Below are positions 24,819-31,683 of a stretch of 49,955 bases of DNA, piece by piece. The notes under the pieces were generated by a model. That model was not told where the DNA came from, did no database searches, and saw nothing but the letters and a program-made list of their open reading frames with translations. Source of the stretch: a virus; IMG/VR virus record IMGVR_UViG_3300046674_000333, positions 1-49,955 of that record. One strand, given 5' to 3'. Each line of letters starts with the position of its first letter. The first letter of the stretch is position 1. Position numbers and translations under genes: made by a program.

Positions 24819-25369
24819 GTCAGGTCCGCGGGGTCGACGCCGACGACCTCGTACCGGACGGCCCCGCTGACGTTGACCTTCTGCTCGGCGTCGAGGCCGT
24901 GCAGCTTCCGGTACGACGCGCGAATCCGGAGAGCGGTCTCGATGGCCTGGAGCTTGGGCCCGGAGTCCTTCAACGGCTTCTCCTCGCCCGACTCCGGGTC
25001 GAGCATGGTGACGACCTTGCCGTGCGAGACGACGACGTGGTTCGCCTCGATGACCTCCAGGGCCATCACGTACAGGTCGTCGAGCTGCCCGGACTCGGCG
25101 GCGATCAGCTTCTCGACGGCCGGCCGGGCGACATCCGCCTTCGCCGCCTGTACGGCGCGCCACGCGCTGCCCTTGTCGATGCCGAGCTGCTCGCCGATCT
25201 GTGCGTACGTGAGTCTCTGCGCCCGGAGTTCGGCGGCGCGGGCGTCGCGCTGGACGGTGGTCATGCTGCGTTCGAAGCTGCCACGTCCGTTGCGTTGGCG
25301 GTCGTCCGAGTGGGGTTCCGGCGCCGGGCCCTTGTCGGGGTCGGCCGGGGCCGGGTCGTCGGTGTTCAT
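24815..25369 (-). CDS. terS: terminase small subunit
   Basis: A 184-aa protein with an N-terminal disordered segment, a helix-turn-helix (residues about 50-75, LTYAQIGEQLGIDKGSAWRA) and a helical dimer/oligomer region with DLYVMALEVIEANH and ETALRIRASYRKLHGLDAEQ. This is typical of phage small terminases, which bind the packaging site and load the large subunit. It is the first gene of the head module; no packaging site could be assigned. Confidence 0.8.
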   Translation of the reverse strand: MNTDDPAPADPDKGPAPEPHSDDRQRNGRGSFERSMTTVQRDARAAELRAQRLTYAQIGEQLGIDKGSAWRAVQAAKADVARPAVEKLIAAESGQLDDLYVMALEVIEANHVVVSHGKVVTMLDPESGEEKPLKDSGPKLQAIETALRIRASYRKLHGLDAEQKVNVSGAVRYEVVGVDPADLT

Positions 25370-25469
25370 GCTTCGTGATGATACGGGCGGTGTCCATCGC
25401 GAACCATGATGAGACGAGACACGGGACAGCCCGCCCCGTGTCAGGGGGCGGGTTGCTCCGGTGGGTGCG

Positions 25470-25880
25470 CTACTGACCGCGCCAGTCCGCGAGGGCCCCT
25501 GCGATGACCTCGCCGTTGGTCAAGGTGCCGTCTTCGTTGAAGTCGTTCCACATCTCGTACAGCCAAGCGGCGAACGGCTCGGCGCTGTAGCGCGGCAGCT
25601 CGCTAGCGTCGATGACGTACGCGCGGATCATGGCCTCGGCCACCGGCTGGACTTCGGGCCGCTCGTCGAGGTCGGTGCCGGACTCGGCGAGGGCGTCGGG
25701 GTTCAGCTTGTCCATGCTGGTCTCCTCGGTGACGGGGAGCCACGGGCAACCGGGGCGGCGGTAGATGACCGTCAAGTGTGGCTTGTCGGAAGCGAGTTCC
25801 GTGGCGGTGTCCTGGCTGTCGCAGGAGACGGTGTCACCGTTGGTGGTGCGGACAGCCCAGTCGAGTTCGGTGCTCGGCAT
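25470..25880 (-). CDS. unrecognised acidic 136-aa protein
   Basis: Starts MPSTELDWAVRTTNGDTVSC and contains EMWNDFNEDGTLTNGEVIAG, a stretch resembling an EF-hand-like acidic loop by composition only. No membrane segment. It lies between the DUF6011-like gene and the small terminase, on the same strand. No function proposed. Confidence 0.65.
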   Translation of the reverse strand: MPSTELDWAVRTTNGDTVSCDSQDTATELASDKPHLTVIYRRPGCPWLPVTEETSMDKLNPDALAESGTDLDERPEVQPVAEAMIRAYVIDASELPRYSAEPFAAWLYEMWNDFNEDGTLTNGEVIAGALADWRGQ

Positions 25881-25898
25881 GGTGGTTCTCCTCGTGGG

Positions 25899-26240
25899 TC
25901 AGGCGGCGAGCAGGAGGCGGGCGGCGAGCTGGTGGTAGCAGCGGCTGCCCTTCAGGCCGGCGGGGCAGGTGCAGGCGCTGGGGGCCGAGCGGTAGGTCTC
26001 GGTGCCGTCGGTGGAGACGGCGAGGAAGACGACCGAGCGGAGGGGGATGATCGCGGCGTCGGCGATCAACTCGCGGGCGCTGGCGATCTGGTGGGGCTTG
26101 TAGTCGCTGGTGTCGACGGCGGCGGCGCGGATGTGGCGGGCGCAGGTGGGGCCGTAGCCGGTGGCGGTGGAGCGGGCGGAGGTGAGGGTGCGGCCGCAGC
26201 GGAGGCAGTTGGTGTGCTGGTGGGTGGTGGTGTTCTGCAT
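25899..26240 (-). CDS. two-zinc-site protein, DUF6011-like head and SWIM-like tail
   Basis: A 113-aa protein. Residues about 12-32 (CLRCGRTLTSARSTATGYGP, then TCARH) match the DUF6011 zinc pattern common in actinophages; residues about 86-110 (CTCPAGLKGSRCYHQLAARL) fit the CxC..CxH SWIM zinc motif, which can bind DNA or protein. The ATG at 26240 is chosen because a longer frame enters the palindromic control region. Divergent from the plus-strand gene at 26342. Confidence 0.75.
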   Translation of the reverse strand: MQNTTTHQHTNCLRCGRTLTSARSTATGYGPTCARHIRAAAVDTSDYKPHQIASARELIADAAIIPLRSVVFLAVSTDGTETYRSAPSACTCPAGLKGSRCYHQLAARLLLAA

Positions 26241-26260
26241 TGCTGCCCCCTCGTTCGTAA

Positions 26261-26304
26261 CCTTGTGGGTACACAGTAAACGGAAACCGTGTACCCACAC
26301 AAGG
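26261..26304. promoter_or_regulatory. palindromic operator / bidirectional control region
   Basis: CCTT-GTGGGTACAC (26261-26274) faces GTGTACCCACACAAGG (26289-26304): a perfect 10-bp arm GTGGGTACAC/GTGTACCCAC with CCTT/AAGG flanks offset by 2 bases. GAAACCGTGT recurs directly at 26283 and 26316. A minus-strand promoter TTGTGT (26297-26302) / TACTGT (26273-26278), spacer 18, lies inside the palindrome and would serve the gene at 26240. Confidence 0.65.
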
Positions 26305-26341
26305 GGTTGCGCCAAAGAAACCGTGTGGGAACATGAGAGGC

Positions 26342-26593
26342 ATGGCCGATGACCCCTCAGACCACACGTTCAGCACCAAGTTCCGCATCCCGCGCAGCAT
26401 GTGGAACGCCTACGGAACAGCCGCAAAGCGAGCGGGAGTCGACCGCAGCGCAGACCTCGTCGACCACGTCCGCGACTTCATCCGCACCCACGGCAACGAG
26501 CAGGAACTCGCCGAGCTGGAAGCCGCCGAGCAGGAGCTCGCCGAGCGCCGCGCACGCAAGGGCGGCCGGCCGAAGAAGGGGACGAGCGCGTGA
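26342..26593 (+). CDS. small DNA-binding-like protein (RHH/Arc-type candidate)
   Basis: An 83-aa protein with a beta-strand-like start (TFSTKFRIPRSMWNAYGTAA), a helix pair (GVDRSADLVDHVRDFIRTHG), then a charged coiled-coil-like helix and a basic tail RRARKGGRPKKG. The FRIP-strand plus two helices suggests a ribbon-helix-helix protein. The first gene of a two-gene plus-strand unit opposite to the main phage operons, behind a palindromic operator it may control. ATG at 26342; an in-frame ATG at 26333 is also possible. Confidence 0.65.
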   Translation: MADDPSDHTFSTKFRIPRSMWNAYGTAAKRAGVDRSADLVDHVRDFIRTHGNEQELAELEAAEQELAERRARKGGRPKKGTSA

Positions 26594-26910
26594 GTGGGGA
26601 GGACCTCGATGCTCACATTGAATTTGGGCGGAAGATGTTGCGGCAATCCTACGAAACGGGCATGGCTCAGCGGTTTCCTTCGCAGACGCGGACGCTCGCC
26701 GAGATGTTGGAGACGCTTGAGGGCGCGCGCGCCGCAGGCCCGCCCGCTGATCCGCGCTGGGAGTGGGTCGAGATTCCAGTCGGCGGTGGCCCGTCCGAGT
26801 GGGTCAAGGGCGCATGTCGGCACCTTGCTCCCGTCGAAGTGCGCAGCTCGGTGACGGACGAATTGCTTGCGCACCTCTGCCCAGACTGCGACGAGCAGCT
26901 CCCGGCGTGA
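26590..26910 (+). CDS. second gene of the plus-strand pair, zinc-like C-terminus
   Basis: A 106-aa protein starting at GTG 26590, overlapping the previous stop (GTGA). It contains EFGRKMLRQSYETGMAQRFP, a Trp-rich middle and a C-terminal CRHLAPVEVRSS ... CPDCDEQL with H/C residues that could hold one zinc. Cotranscribed with the DNA-binding-like gene and closed by the terminator at 26913. No known function. Confidence 0.6.
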   Translation: MSGEDLDAHIEFGRKMLRQSYETGMAQRFPSQTRTLAEMLETLEGARAAGPPADPRWEWVEIPVGGGPSEWVKGACRHLAPVEVRSSVTDELLAHLCPDCDEQLPA

Positions 26911-26912
26911 CG

Positions 26913-26946
26913 GCGGCCCCGCCCGGAACACTCCAGGCGGGGCCGC
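26913..26946. terminator. perfect bidirectional hairpin between convergent genes
   Basis: GCGGCCCCGCC (26913-26923) and GGCGGGGCCGC (26936-26946): 11 perfect base pairs with a 12-base loop, placed between the end of the plus-strand pair (26910) and the end of the minus-strand lipoprotein gene (26960). It would terminate both. Confidence 0.8.
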
Positions 26947-26959
26947 ACGCGCACGACGA

Positions 26960-27376
26960 TCAGTACTCGCCGGCTGCCCTCAGCTCCTTCGTCACCTGCG
27001 CCCGAAGCTTCGGGCAATACGCCTTGACACCCATCACGAGCAGCTCGTTCGCCTCGCCCTTCTCCGTCCCCCAGTCGCTGCCGAACGGATAGAGCGCAGC
27101 ACCCTGATCATCAAAGATGTAGTCGACGCTGTGCTCCGCCTTCAGCTCCTTGCACCACTGCGGCGGGAACTCGATGAGGTCGCCGTCGGCTGGCGCTCCG
27201 TCATCCCAGCTCGCGAAGTGGGTGTTGTGCACGGAGTCGAGGAAGTCCTCGGACGGTGTGATCTTGGAGGCGGCGGACGGTTTGCTGTCGGTTCCGCTGT
27301 CCGAGTTGGAGCAGCCGGCGGTGGCGGCGATGAGTAGTGCCACGGCTATGCCGGTGACGGTGGTGCGGCGGTGCAT
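26960..27376 (-). CDS. secreted lipoprotein, DUF732-like
   Basis: A 138-aa protein with a short positive N-terminus (MHRRTT), hydrophobic core and a lipobox-like TAGC with C22 as the lipidated cysteine, followed by a Ser/Asp-rich linker. The mature part has FLDSVHNTHFASWDD and two cysteines (QWCKEL, AYCPKL), resembling DUF732, an actinobacterial secreted family. The ATG at 27376 is preceded by GGGGGG. Phage lipoproteins are known to block superinfection in other systems; here that is only an inference from its placement in the accessory island. Bordered by terminators on both sides, it may be transcribed alone in the lysogen. Confidence 0.75.
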   Translation of the reverse strand: MHRRTTVTGIAVALLIAATAGCSNSDSGTDSKPSAASKITPSEDFLDSVHNTHFASWDDGAPADGDLIEFPPQWCKELKAEHSVDYIFDDQGAALYPFGSDWGTEKGEANELLVMGVKAYCPKLRAQVTKELRAAGEY

Positions 27377-27464
27377 GATCCCCCCCAGGGTTCGTGGTGT
27401 TCCGGGGCATGATGCGTCGCGCGGTGCCGTCTGTGCTGCGCCTTGTCCGTGTTGTGACATGAGG

Positions 27465-27500
27465 CAGCCCCGCCGCACCGGGGGGTGTACGACGGGGCTG
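27465..27500 (-). terminator. hairpin after the 47-aa gene
   Basis: CAGCCCCG (27465-27472) pairs with CGGGGCTG (27493-27500), with a 20-base loop containing CCGGGGGG. It lies 37 bases downstream of the minus-strand gene ending at 27537 and upstream of the lipoprotein start. Confidence 0.55.
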
Positions 27501-27536
27501 TCTGCCGGGCGCTACCCGGCGTGAACCTTGAGTGTG

Positions 27537-27680
27537 TCAGCTCTGCTTCTTCTTCTCGCCGGGAACCGGCTTCTTCTCCTCCGGGTACCAACCGCCCCGC
27601 GATGACTGGTACGTCGTGCTGTGCTCGTCTTTCGGTGAGCCCTTTGCGTACCGGGTGGGGAAGTTCTTCGGCAGTGCCAT
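27537..27680 (-). CDS. small 47-aa basic protein
   Basis: Reads MALPKNFPTRYAKGSP near the start, with a middle QSSRGGWYPEEKK and lysine-rich end, stop at 27537. The ATG at 27680 has CAGGAG 8 bases upstream and codon choice is normal. It stands between hairpins at 27465 and 27717, so probably has its own transcript or a read-through. No family recognised. Confidence 0.6.
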   Translation of the reverse strand: MALPKNFPTRYAKGSPKDEHSTTYQSSRGGWYPEEKKPVPGEKKKQS

Positions 27681-27716
27681 GATGGCGCTCCTGTCTCGTG
27701 TGATCGGGATGGGGAA

Positions 27717-27757
27717 CCGGGGCGGCCGGCTAGCTGCCAGGCGGGCGGCCGCCCCGG
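27717..27757 (-). terminator. perfect 12-bp hairpin
   Basis: CCGGGGCGGCCG (27717-27728) is exactly complementary to CGGCCGCCCCGG (27746-27757), 17-base loop. It begins 11 bases beyond the stop of the membrane/winged-helix gene (27768) and would end the operon that runs from about 31.2 kb. Confidence 0.75.
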
Positions 27758-27767
27758 GGTCTGGGTG

Positions 27768-28463
27768 TCAGCTCTTGGGCTGCTTCTGCTTGGCGGCGTC
27801 GAAGAGTCGGTCGACGAGGTCGCTGACCTGAGAGCGGCGTTCCTGGGTCTCGGCGTGGTCGCGGATCAGCGTTCCGGCCTGGCCGATGGCCTCTACACTC
27901 AACCCCTTCTGAGAGGGGTCCTCGTCGCCGTTGTTGGCGTTGGTGTTGTTGGCTGACCTGCAACAACAACCGTCACCGTGCTCCTCGCTCTCGACAGAAG
28001 GGGCGGGCGGAATGTCCTCGTGATGTACGCCCGGCCCATTGCCGGTAGGGGCGCGGACACCCGACCGGACCCGGACGCCCGCGGCCTTCAACAGAGCGCG
28101 AACGGCTTTCGTGTCGGCGGCGCCGAGCGGCTTCAAGAGTGTCGTCAAGAGCACGTGATGCCCGCCCTCGCCGAGCGTGCGGAGCGCCTCGCCGACGTCC
28201 GGCGGCTCCTGCTCCTCGGGCACCTCGTCGTCGCTGCGCCGCTTCCTGGCCCACGCCGCGGCCCGCTGTACGGCCACGGTCACGATCACTCCGGTCACGA
28301 AGTACGCGACGTAGGGGAAGGCGAGCAGGATCGCCCGAACACCGATCACCACGGCCCCCGCCAGGATCAGCGCCACGACGGCGCCCGCGACCCTGCTCGG
28401 CGGCCCTTCCTCGGTCTCTGGGGCCTCGGTCTCGACGTCCGTGGCGGTGATCTCGTCGCTCAT
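27768..28463 (-). CDS. membrane protein with winged-helix-like cytosolic domain
   Basis: A 231-aa protein: acidic N-terminus, two transmembrane helices (about residues 26-68, VVALILAGAVVIGVRAILLA and YVAYFVTGVIVTVAVQ), then a compact domain (about 90-155, DVGEALRTLGEGGHHVLLTT, ADTKAVRALLKAAGVRVRSG, GNGPGVHHEDIP) with the helix-helix-wing order of winged-helix DNA-binding proteins seen in actinomycete plasmids and phages. Near the end it has CCC and a Asn-rich stretch. ATG at 28463 overlaps the previous stop (TGATG). May tether DNA to the membrane (inference). Confidence 0.65.
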   Translation of the reverse strand: MSDEITATDVETEAPETEEGPPSRVAGAVVALILAGAVVIGVRAILLAFPYVAYFVTGVIVTVAVQRAAAWARKRRSDDEVPEEQEPPDVGEALRTLGEGGHHVLLTTLLKPLGAADTKAVRALLKAAGVRVRSGVRAPTGNGPGVHHEDIPPAPSVESEEHGDGCCCRSANNTNANNGDEDPSQKGLSVEAIGQAGTLIRDHAETQERRSQVSDLVDRLFDAAKQKQPKS

Positions 28464-28972
28464 CACACGGCCCCGTACACGGTGTCGCCGAGCCAGTTCG
28501 CGGCCTGCGCGATCGGGACGGCGGCGAGGCCGGCCACGCCCGCGCTGGTGCCGAGGCAGATGCCGCACCAGGCACCCCACTTGAGCCCTGAGCCGTAGCG
28601 GGACGACTTCTTGATCGCGACGATGATGACCACGGTGAGGATGAGGACGATGCCGCCGCCGGTCTGCGTGAGCGGGATGTAGGCGGTCCCGGAAGACTGC
28701 TGGCCGGTCTGTCCCCCTACGCCCCAGACGAGGGCGACGTCCCCCAGCCAGTTCGTCATCCACAGTGCGGTCTTGGCGGCCCAGCCGATGAGTCCGCCGA
28801 CGCCGAGAGTGACGAGGACGCCGTACGCCCACGACAGGAGGAACGGCAGGAGCGTCCCGATCTGCCGCATTGGGTCGTTGCGGAGGGTTTTGGAGCCGGG
28901 CCACCACTGCACGATGGCTGCGGCGAGGATGCAGATGCCGACGGTGACACCGCCGATGGTCACGTAGTTCAC
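28463..28972 (-). CDS. four-helix integral membrane protein
   Basis: A 169-aa protein with about four transmembrane segments (GVTVGICILAAAIVQWW; LLSWAYGVLVTLGVGGLIGW; GIVLILTVVIIVAI; GICLGTSAGVAGLAAVPIA) and a polar loop GGQTGQQSSGT. GTG start at 28972 just after the stop of the 56-aa membrane gene. It resembles in layout the small Spd/Tra-type membrane proteins of Streptomyces conjugative plasmids, but I cannot assign a family. Confidence 0.6.
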   Translation of the reverse strand: MNYVTIGGVTVGICILAAAIVQWWPGSKTLRNDPMRQIGTLLPFLLSWAYGVLVTLGVGGLIGWAAKTALWMTNWLGDVALVWGVGGQTGQQSSGTAYIPLTQTGGGIVLILTVVIIVAIKKSSRYGSGLKWGAWCGICLGTSAGVAGLAAVPIAQAANWLGDTVYGAV

Positions 28973-28979
28973 GGGGTTC

Positions 28980-29150
28980 CTAGCGGGTGAGGGCCATGCC
29001 GAGCGCGGCGAGGGCGAGTACGCAGACGGTGGTGGCGCTGACGGGCGCGGCGTAGAAAAGCCGGTGGCGGCGGGGCGCGATAGTGCATAGGCCCAGGAGC
29101 CCGATCACGGCTGCGGTGGGGAAGAGCACGGTGAGCACGGCTACTCCCAT
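28980..29150 (-). CDS. 56-aa two-helix membrane protein
   Basis: MGVAVLTVLFPTAAVIGLLG starts the first membrane helix; after PRRHRLFY a second helix (SATTVCVLALAALGMAL) ends the protein. ATG at 29150 overlaps by 10 bases the previous gene. Too short for a known domain; part of the membrane cassette. Confidence 0.55.
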   Translation of the reverse strand: MGVAVLTVLFPTAAVIGLLGLCTIAPRRHRLFYAAPVSATTVCVLALAALGMALTR

Positions 29151-29332
29151 CGCAGGGTGTCGGAGGCGAAGTAGGCGTCCCAGGACCAGGCGGCGGGCGT
29201 GTAGCCGGGCGGGAGGTCTGCGGCCGGCGGGAGCGCGGGGAGCTGCTCGGCGTCGGGGCCTACGCCGCGTTCGCGGAGCAGCGCGCGTATGCCGAGCTCG
29301 GCCGCGTCGGGGCGATGGCGGGTGGCGGTCAT
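29141..29332 (-). CDS. 63-aa soluble protein of the membrane cassette
   Basis: Begins MTATRHRPDAAELGIRALLR, with a proline-rich linker and a WSWDAYFASDTLRWE end. ATG at 29332 overlaps the stop of the large membrane/HTH protein (ATGA). Likely translated by coupling. Function unknown. Confidence 0.6.
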   Translation of the reverse strand: MTATRHRPDAAELGIRALLRERGVGPDAEQLPALPPAADLPPGYTPAAWSWDAYFASDTLRWE

Positions 29333-30840
29333 GGGGTGGGCCTCTCGGCGAGGGCGTCGCGTACCCGCTCGGCGCGTGCCTGGCCGATGCGGAGTTCGGC
29401 CTTGAGTACGCGGATCGAGACGGGCTGGTTGTTGTGGGTACGCCTGTACTCGGCGTCGAGTACGCGGGCGCGGCCGAGGAGCGGGTCCGTACCCGGCGGT
29501 GTACTCGGGGCGGGTACGGACTCTTCGTTGCGGGCCCGCGCGCGTTCCTCGGTGGCCCGGCGCTTGATGAAGTCGAGGGGGTCTTCGAGCGGTTCGTCGG
29601 GCACGCGGGCGTGTACCTGGGTACGGGTGCGCTCGGCCGCAAGTACGGGTTCGGGTGCGCGTACCTCGGGGTGTACCTCGGGCATGTCGGTGAGGTCGAG
29701 TTCGAGCGTCGCGGCTGGTGGAGGCGCGGGTACGTCGTCGGGTACCGGCTCAGGTACGGCGGTGAGCTCGGGGCGCTCGGGTGCGGTCGGCGTGATGCTT
29801 TCGGGCACGCCCCACTTGTCTGCGCGTAGTGCGAGACCGGCCTGCGCCTCGGACACGGGTACGCCGTACTCGGTGCACAGCACGGCCAGTTCGGCACGGT
29901 CCGCTACGGGGTGCGCGCGGTGCACGGACTGGATCGCCTCGATCGGATCCATCCGGCGGAGCTGCTCCCCGGTCACGCCGAGCGGGGTACGCGGGTACGC
30001 CTCGGGTACGGGCTGCTGTACCCACGGGGAGACGACGGGTACGGTCCGCAGCTCTGCGGCGCTGCGCCGCCCGGCAAGCTGCTGCATCAGGGTGTGGCGC
30101 TGCTCGCCGTTCGTGGCCGCGCCGGAGCGGGCCAGCGCGGCGGCGAGCCGGGCCTTGCCCCACGGGCTGAGCCATCGGCGCGCGCCGAGGCGTACAGCGC
30201 GCGCGGTCGCCCGGTCGCGGGTGATCTGCTCCGCGGTACGGTCCCGCGTCGCGAGCCCCACGTACGACAGGAGCCGCTCGCGCAGCTCCCGGCCGATCAT
30301 CGGGAGCAGCCCGGAGGACAGCGCGGCCGGGCGGGCGACGCGGATCTCCAGGCCCATGGCCAGGTGCCAGAGCATGCCGGCCATGACGGGGCCGATGACG
30401 GCGCGGACGGTGCCGCCGAGGATGCCTGACTCGGTGTAGCAGGGGATGACGAGGACGGCCGTGATCAGCCACATGAGGACGCCGGGGACACCGGGTGTTC
30501 CGGCCGACTTCTCGGTGGTGGTGGCGTGCTTGTTGGCGCGGGCCATGACGCCGCACGCCATGAGTGCGACCTCGGCGGCGGCGAACATCACCAGGCGCTC
30601 GGTGGAGTCCGCCATGTCGAGCCGGTGCTTGGCGAACCGCCAGCTCGTGTCACCCGAGTACGCGGTGCACACGAGCGCGCCGGCGGCCGCCATGAGCACG
30701 GCAGTGGGCGGGCGGCGCAGAGAGCGAATGCCCTTTGTTGCGCCCCACGATGCGACGCCGACGAGGGCCATAGCGGCCGCCATGATGGTGGCGGCCGGCC
30801 AGGGGTTGGCGACCGCCCACGGGGTGAGCTGGTCAATCAC
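29329..30840 (-). CDS. multi-pass membrane protein with C-terminal HTH-like domain
   Basis: A 503-aa protein. Residues about 10-165 hold five hydrophobic helices; then MIGRELRERLLSYVGL and ITRDRATARAVRLGARRWLS, a long Pro/Glu/Val-rich linker, and at about 455-500 a helix-turn-helix-like end (VLDAEYRRTHNNQPVSIRVL followed by KAELRIGQARAERVRDAL). This combination of membrane domain, linker and C-terminal HTH recalls DUF2637/Spd-associated proteins of actinomycete plasmids and prophages. I place the start at GTG 30840 (TGGAG upstream), because a frame start at 30978 would overlap the zinc-ribbon gene. Possible membrane-bound DNA tether. Confidence 0.7.
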   Translation of the reverse strand: MIDQLTPWAVANPWPAATIMAAAMALVGVASWGATKGIRSLRRPPTAVLMAAAGALVCTAYSGDTSWRFAKHRLDMADSTERLVMFAAAEVALMACGVMARANKHATTTEKSAGTPGVPGVLMWLITAVLVIPCYTESGILGGTVRAVIGPVMAGMLWHLAMGLEIRVARPAALSSGLLPMIGRELRERLLSYVGLATRDRTAEQITRDRATARAVRLGARRWLSPWGKARLAAALARSGAATNGEQRHTLMQQLAGRRSAAELRTVPVVSPWVQQPVPEAYPRTPLGVTGEQLRRMDPIEAIQSVHRAHPVADRAELAVLCTEYGVPVSEAQAGLALRADKWGVPESITPTAPERPELTAVPEPVPDDVPAPPPAATLELDLTDMPEVHPEVRAPEPVLAAERTRTQVHARVPDEPLEDPLDFIKRRATEERARARNEESVPAPSTPPGTDPLLGRARVLDAEYRRTHNNQPVSIRVLKAELRIGQARAERVRDALAERPTP

Positions 30841-30910
30841 GGTGACTCCAGGAAGGGAGAAGACCGGGCCCCGCTCGGGGGATTTGGCGGGACCCGGCCG
30901 GTCTGGTGGT

Positions 30911-31027
30911 TCAGCGGGCGCGGCGCGTGCTGCTGGCCGGGGCGACGCCGGGGATGAACCAGGCGCCGCATCCGCCACAGACGAACTTGTCGCCCTGGAA
31001 CTCCATGGGCTTTCCGCAGCAGGTCAC
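30911..31027 (-). CDS. tiny zinc-ribbon protein (38 aa)
   Basis: VTCCGKPMEFQGDKFVCGGC: cysteines 3, 4, 17 and 20 make a two-knuckle ribbon, followed by a hydrophobic GAWFIPGVAP and basic end. GTG start at 31027 overlaps the previous stop (GTGA). Such mini zinc ribbons are widespread in actinophages; role unknown. Confidence 0.6.
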   Translation of the reverse strand: MTCCGKPMEFQGDKFVCGGCGAWFIPGVAPASSTRRAR

Positions 31028-31224
31028 CGGCTGCGTGCCTGCTCGTTGCCGTGGGCGCCGGTGATGGCGAGCTGGTCGCGCGCGGCACCAGCGGCGGCCG
31101 ACTGTTCGCCGGGGGTGCGCAGGTCGTTCTTGCACGCCTGGACGGTGGCGGGTTCGTCGATGATCCGGTTGCCGCTCGTCGGGGTACTGGGCTGCGGGGT
31201 GGACTGATCGGTACGCTCGGGCAT
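31024..31224 (-). CDS. 66-aa hydrophilic protein, first gene of the membrane cassette
   Basis: MPERTDQSTPQPSTPTSGNR at the N-terminus is disordered; the middle ATVQACKNDLRTPGEQSAAA is helical. ATG at 31224, divergent from the plus-strand gene at 31388 and next to the TGTAGGGG palindrome, so it likely starts the minus operon to 27768. No family recognised. Confidence 0.55.
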   Translation of the reverse strand: MPERTDQSTPQPSTPTSGNRIIDEPATVQACKNDLRTPGEQSAAAGAARDQLAITGAHGNEQARSR

Positions 31225-31330
31225 GCCTGCCTCTTCGTGGAGTTGAAGGTGGGCGCCCCCGGCTCATATGGCGTTCCAGCGCCGGGCCGGGGGCTTTGTG
31301 CATCAGTGACTGCGGAGCCACTTCCAGCAC

Positions 31331-31351
31331 TGTAGGGGAACCCCCTACACT
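31331..31351. promoter_or_regulatory. operator palindrome overlapping a -10 box
   Basis: TGTAGGGG (31331-31338) and CCCCTACA (31342-31349) are perfect reverse complements around AAC. TACACT at 31346-31351 fits the actinobacterial -10 consensus TAnnnT for the plus-strand gene starting at 31388, so a protein bound here would block it. Divergent minus gene starts at 31224. Confidence 0.65.
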
Positions 31352-31387
31352 TGCGCCAGTGGCCCGCCCAGAGAGAAGGGGCCGGGT

Positions 31388-31681
31388 GTGACCGAGGAGG
31401 CGCAGCGGGTGTTCGACGCCATCGAGGCTTTGAAGGAGATCGCCGACCCGACTGAGAGAGCGCGCGCACTCGGCGAGGTGCTGAAGGCGATGCCGGCGCG
31501 GAGTAAGGACCTGAAGGAGGCCCGGCAGGCTGCGGTGGGCGAGATGTTGGCGAGGCCTGATGCGTCGCTGCGCACCGTGGGGGCCGAGCTGAGCATCAGC
31601 TTCAGCACGGTGCAGGACATCATGAAGGGCTACTCGGGGTCGGGCTCGAAGCGGCCGAAGAAGAGCGATCCGGAGGCGTAG
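31388..31681 (+). CDS. small helix-turn-helix protein
   Basis: A 97-aa protein: helical N-terminal part (EEAQRVFDAIEALKEIADPT), then KEARQAAVGEMLARP and an HTH-like segment SLRTVGAELSISFSTVQDIM at about residues 60-79, with a basic tail. GTG start at 31388, GAAGGGG upstream. It probably binds the adjacent TGTAGGGG palindrome and regulates itself and the divergent cassette (inference). Confidence 0.7.
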   Translation: MTEEAQRVFDAIEALKEIADPTERARALGEVLKAMPARSKDLKEARQAAVGEMLARPDASLRTVGAELSISFSTVQDIMKGYSGSGSKRPKKSDPEA

Positions 31682-31683
31682 CA

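Noticed and set aside
27944-27968. TGTTGTTG/CAACAACA hairpin inside the 231-aa gene
   Set aside because: It arises from Asn/Cys codons in a low-complexity stretch; no regulatory context supports it.
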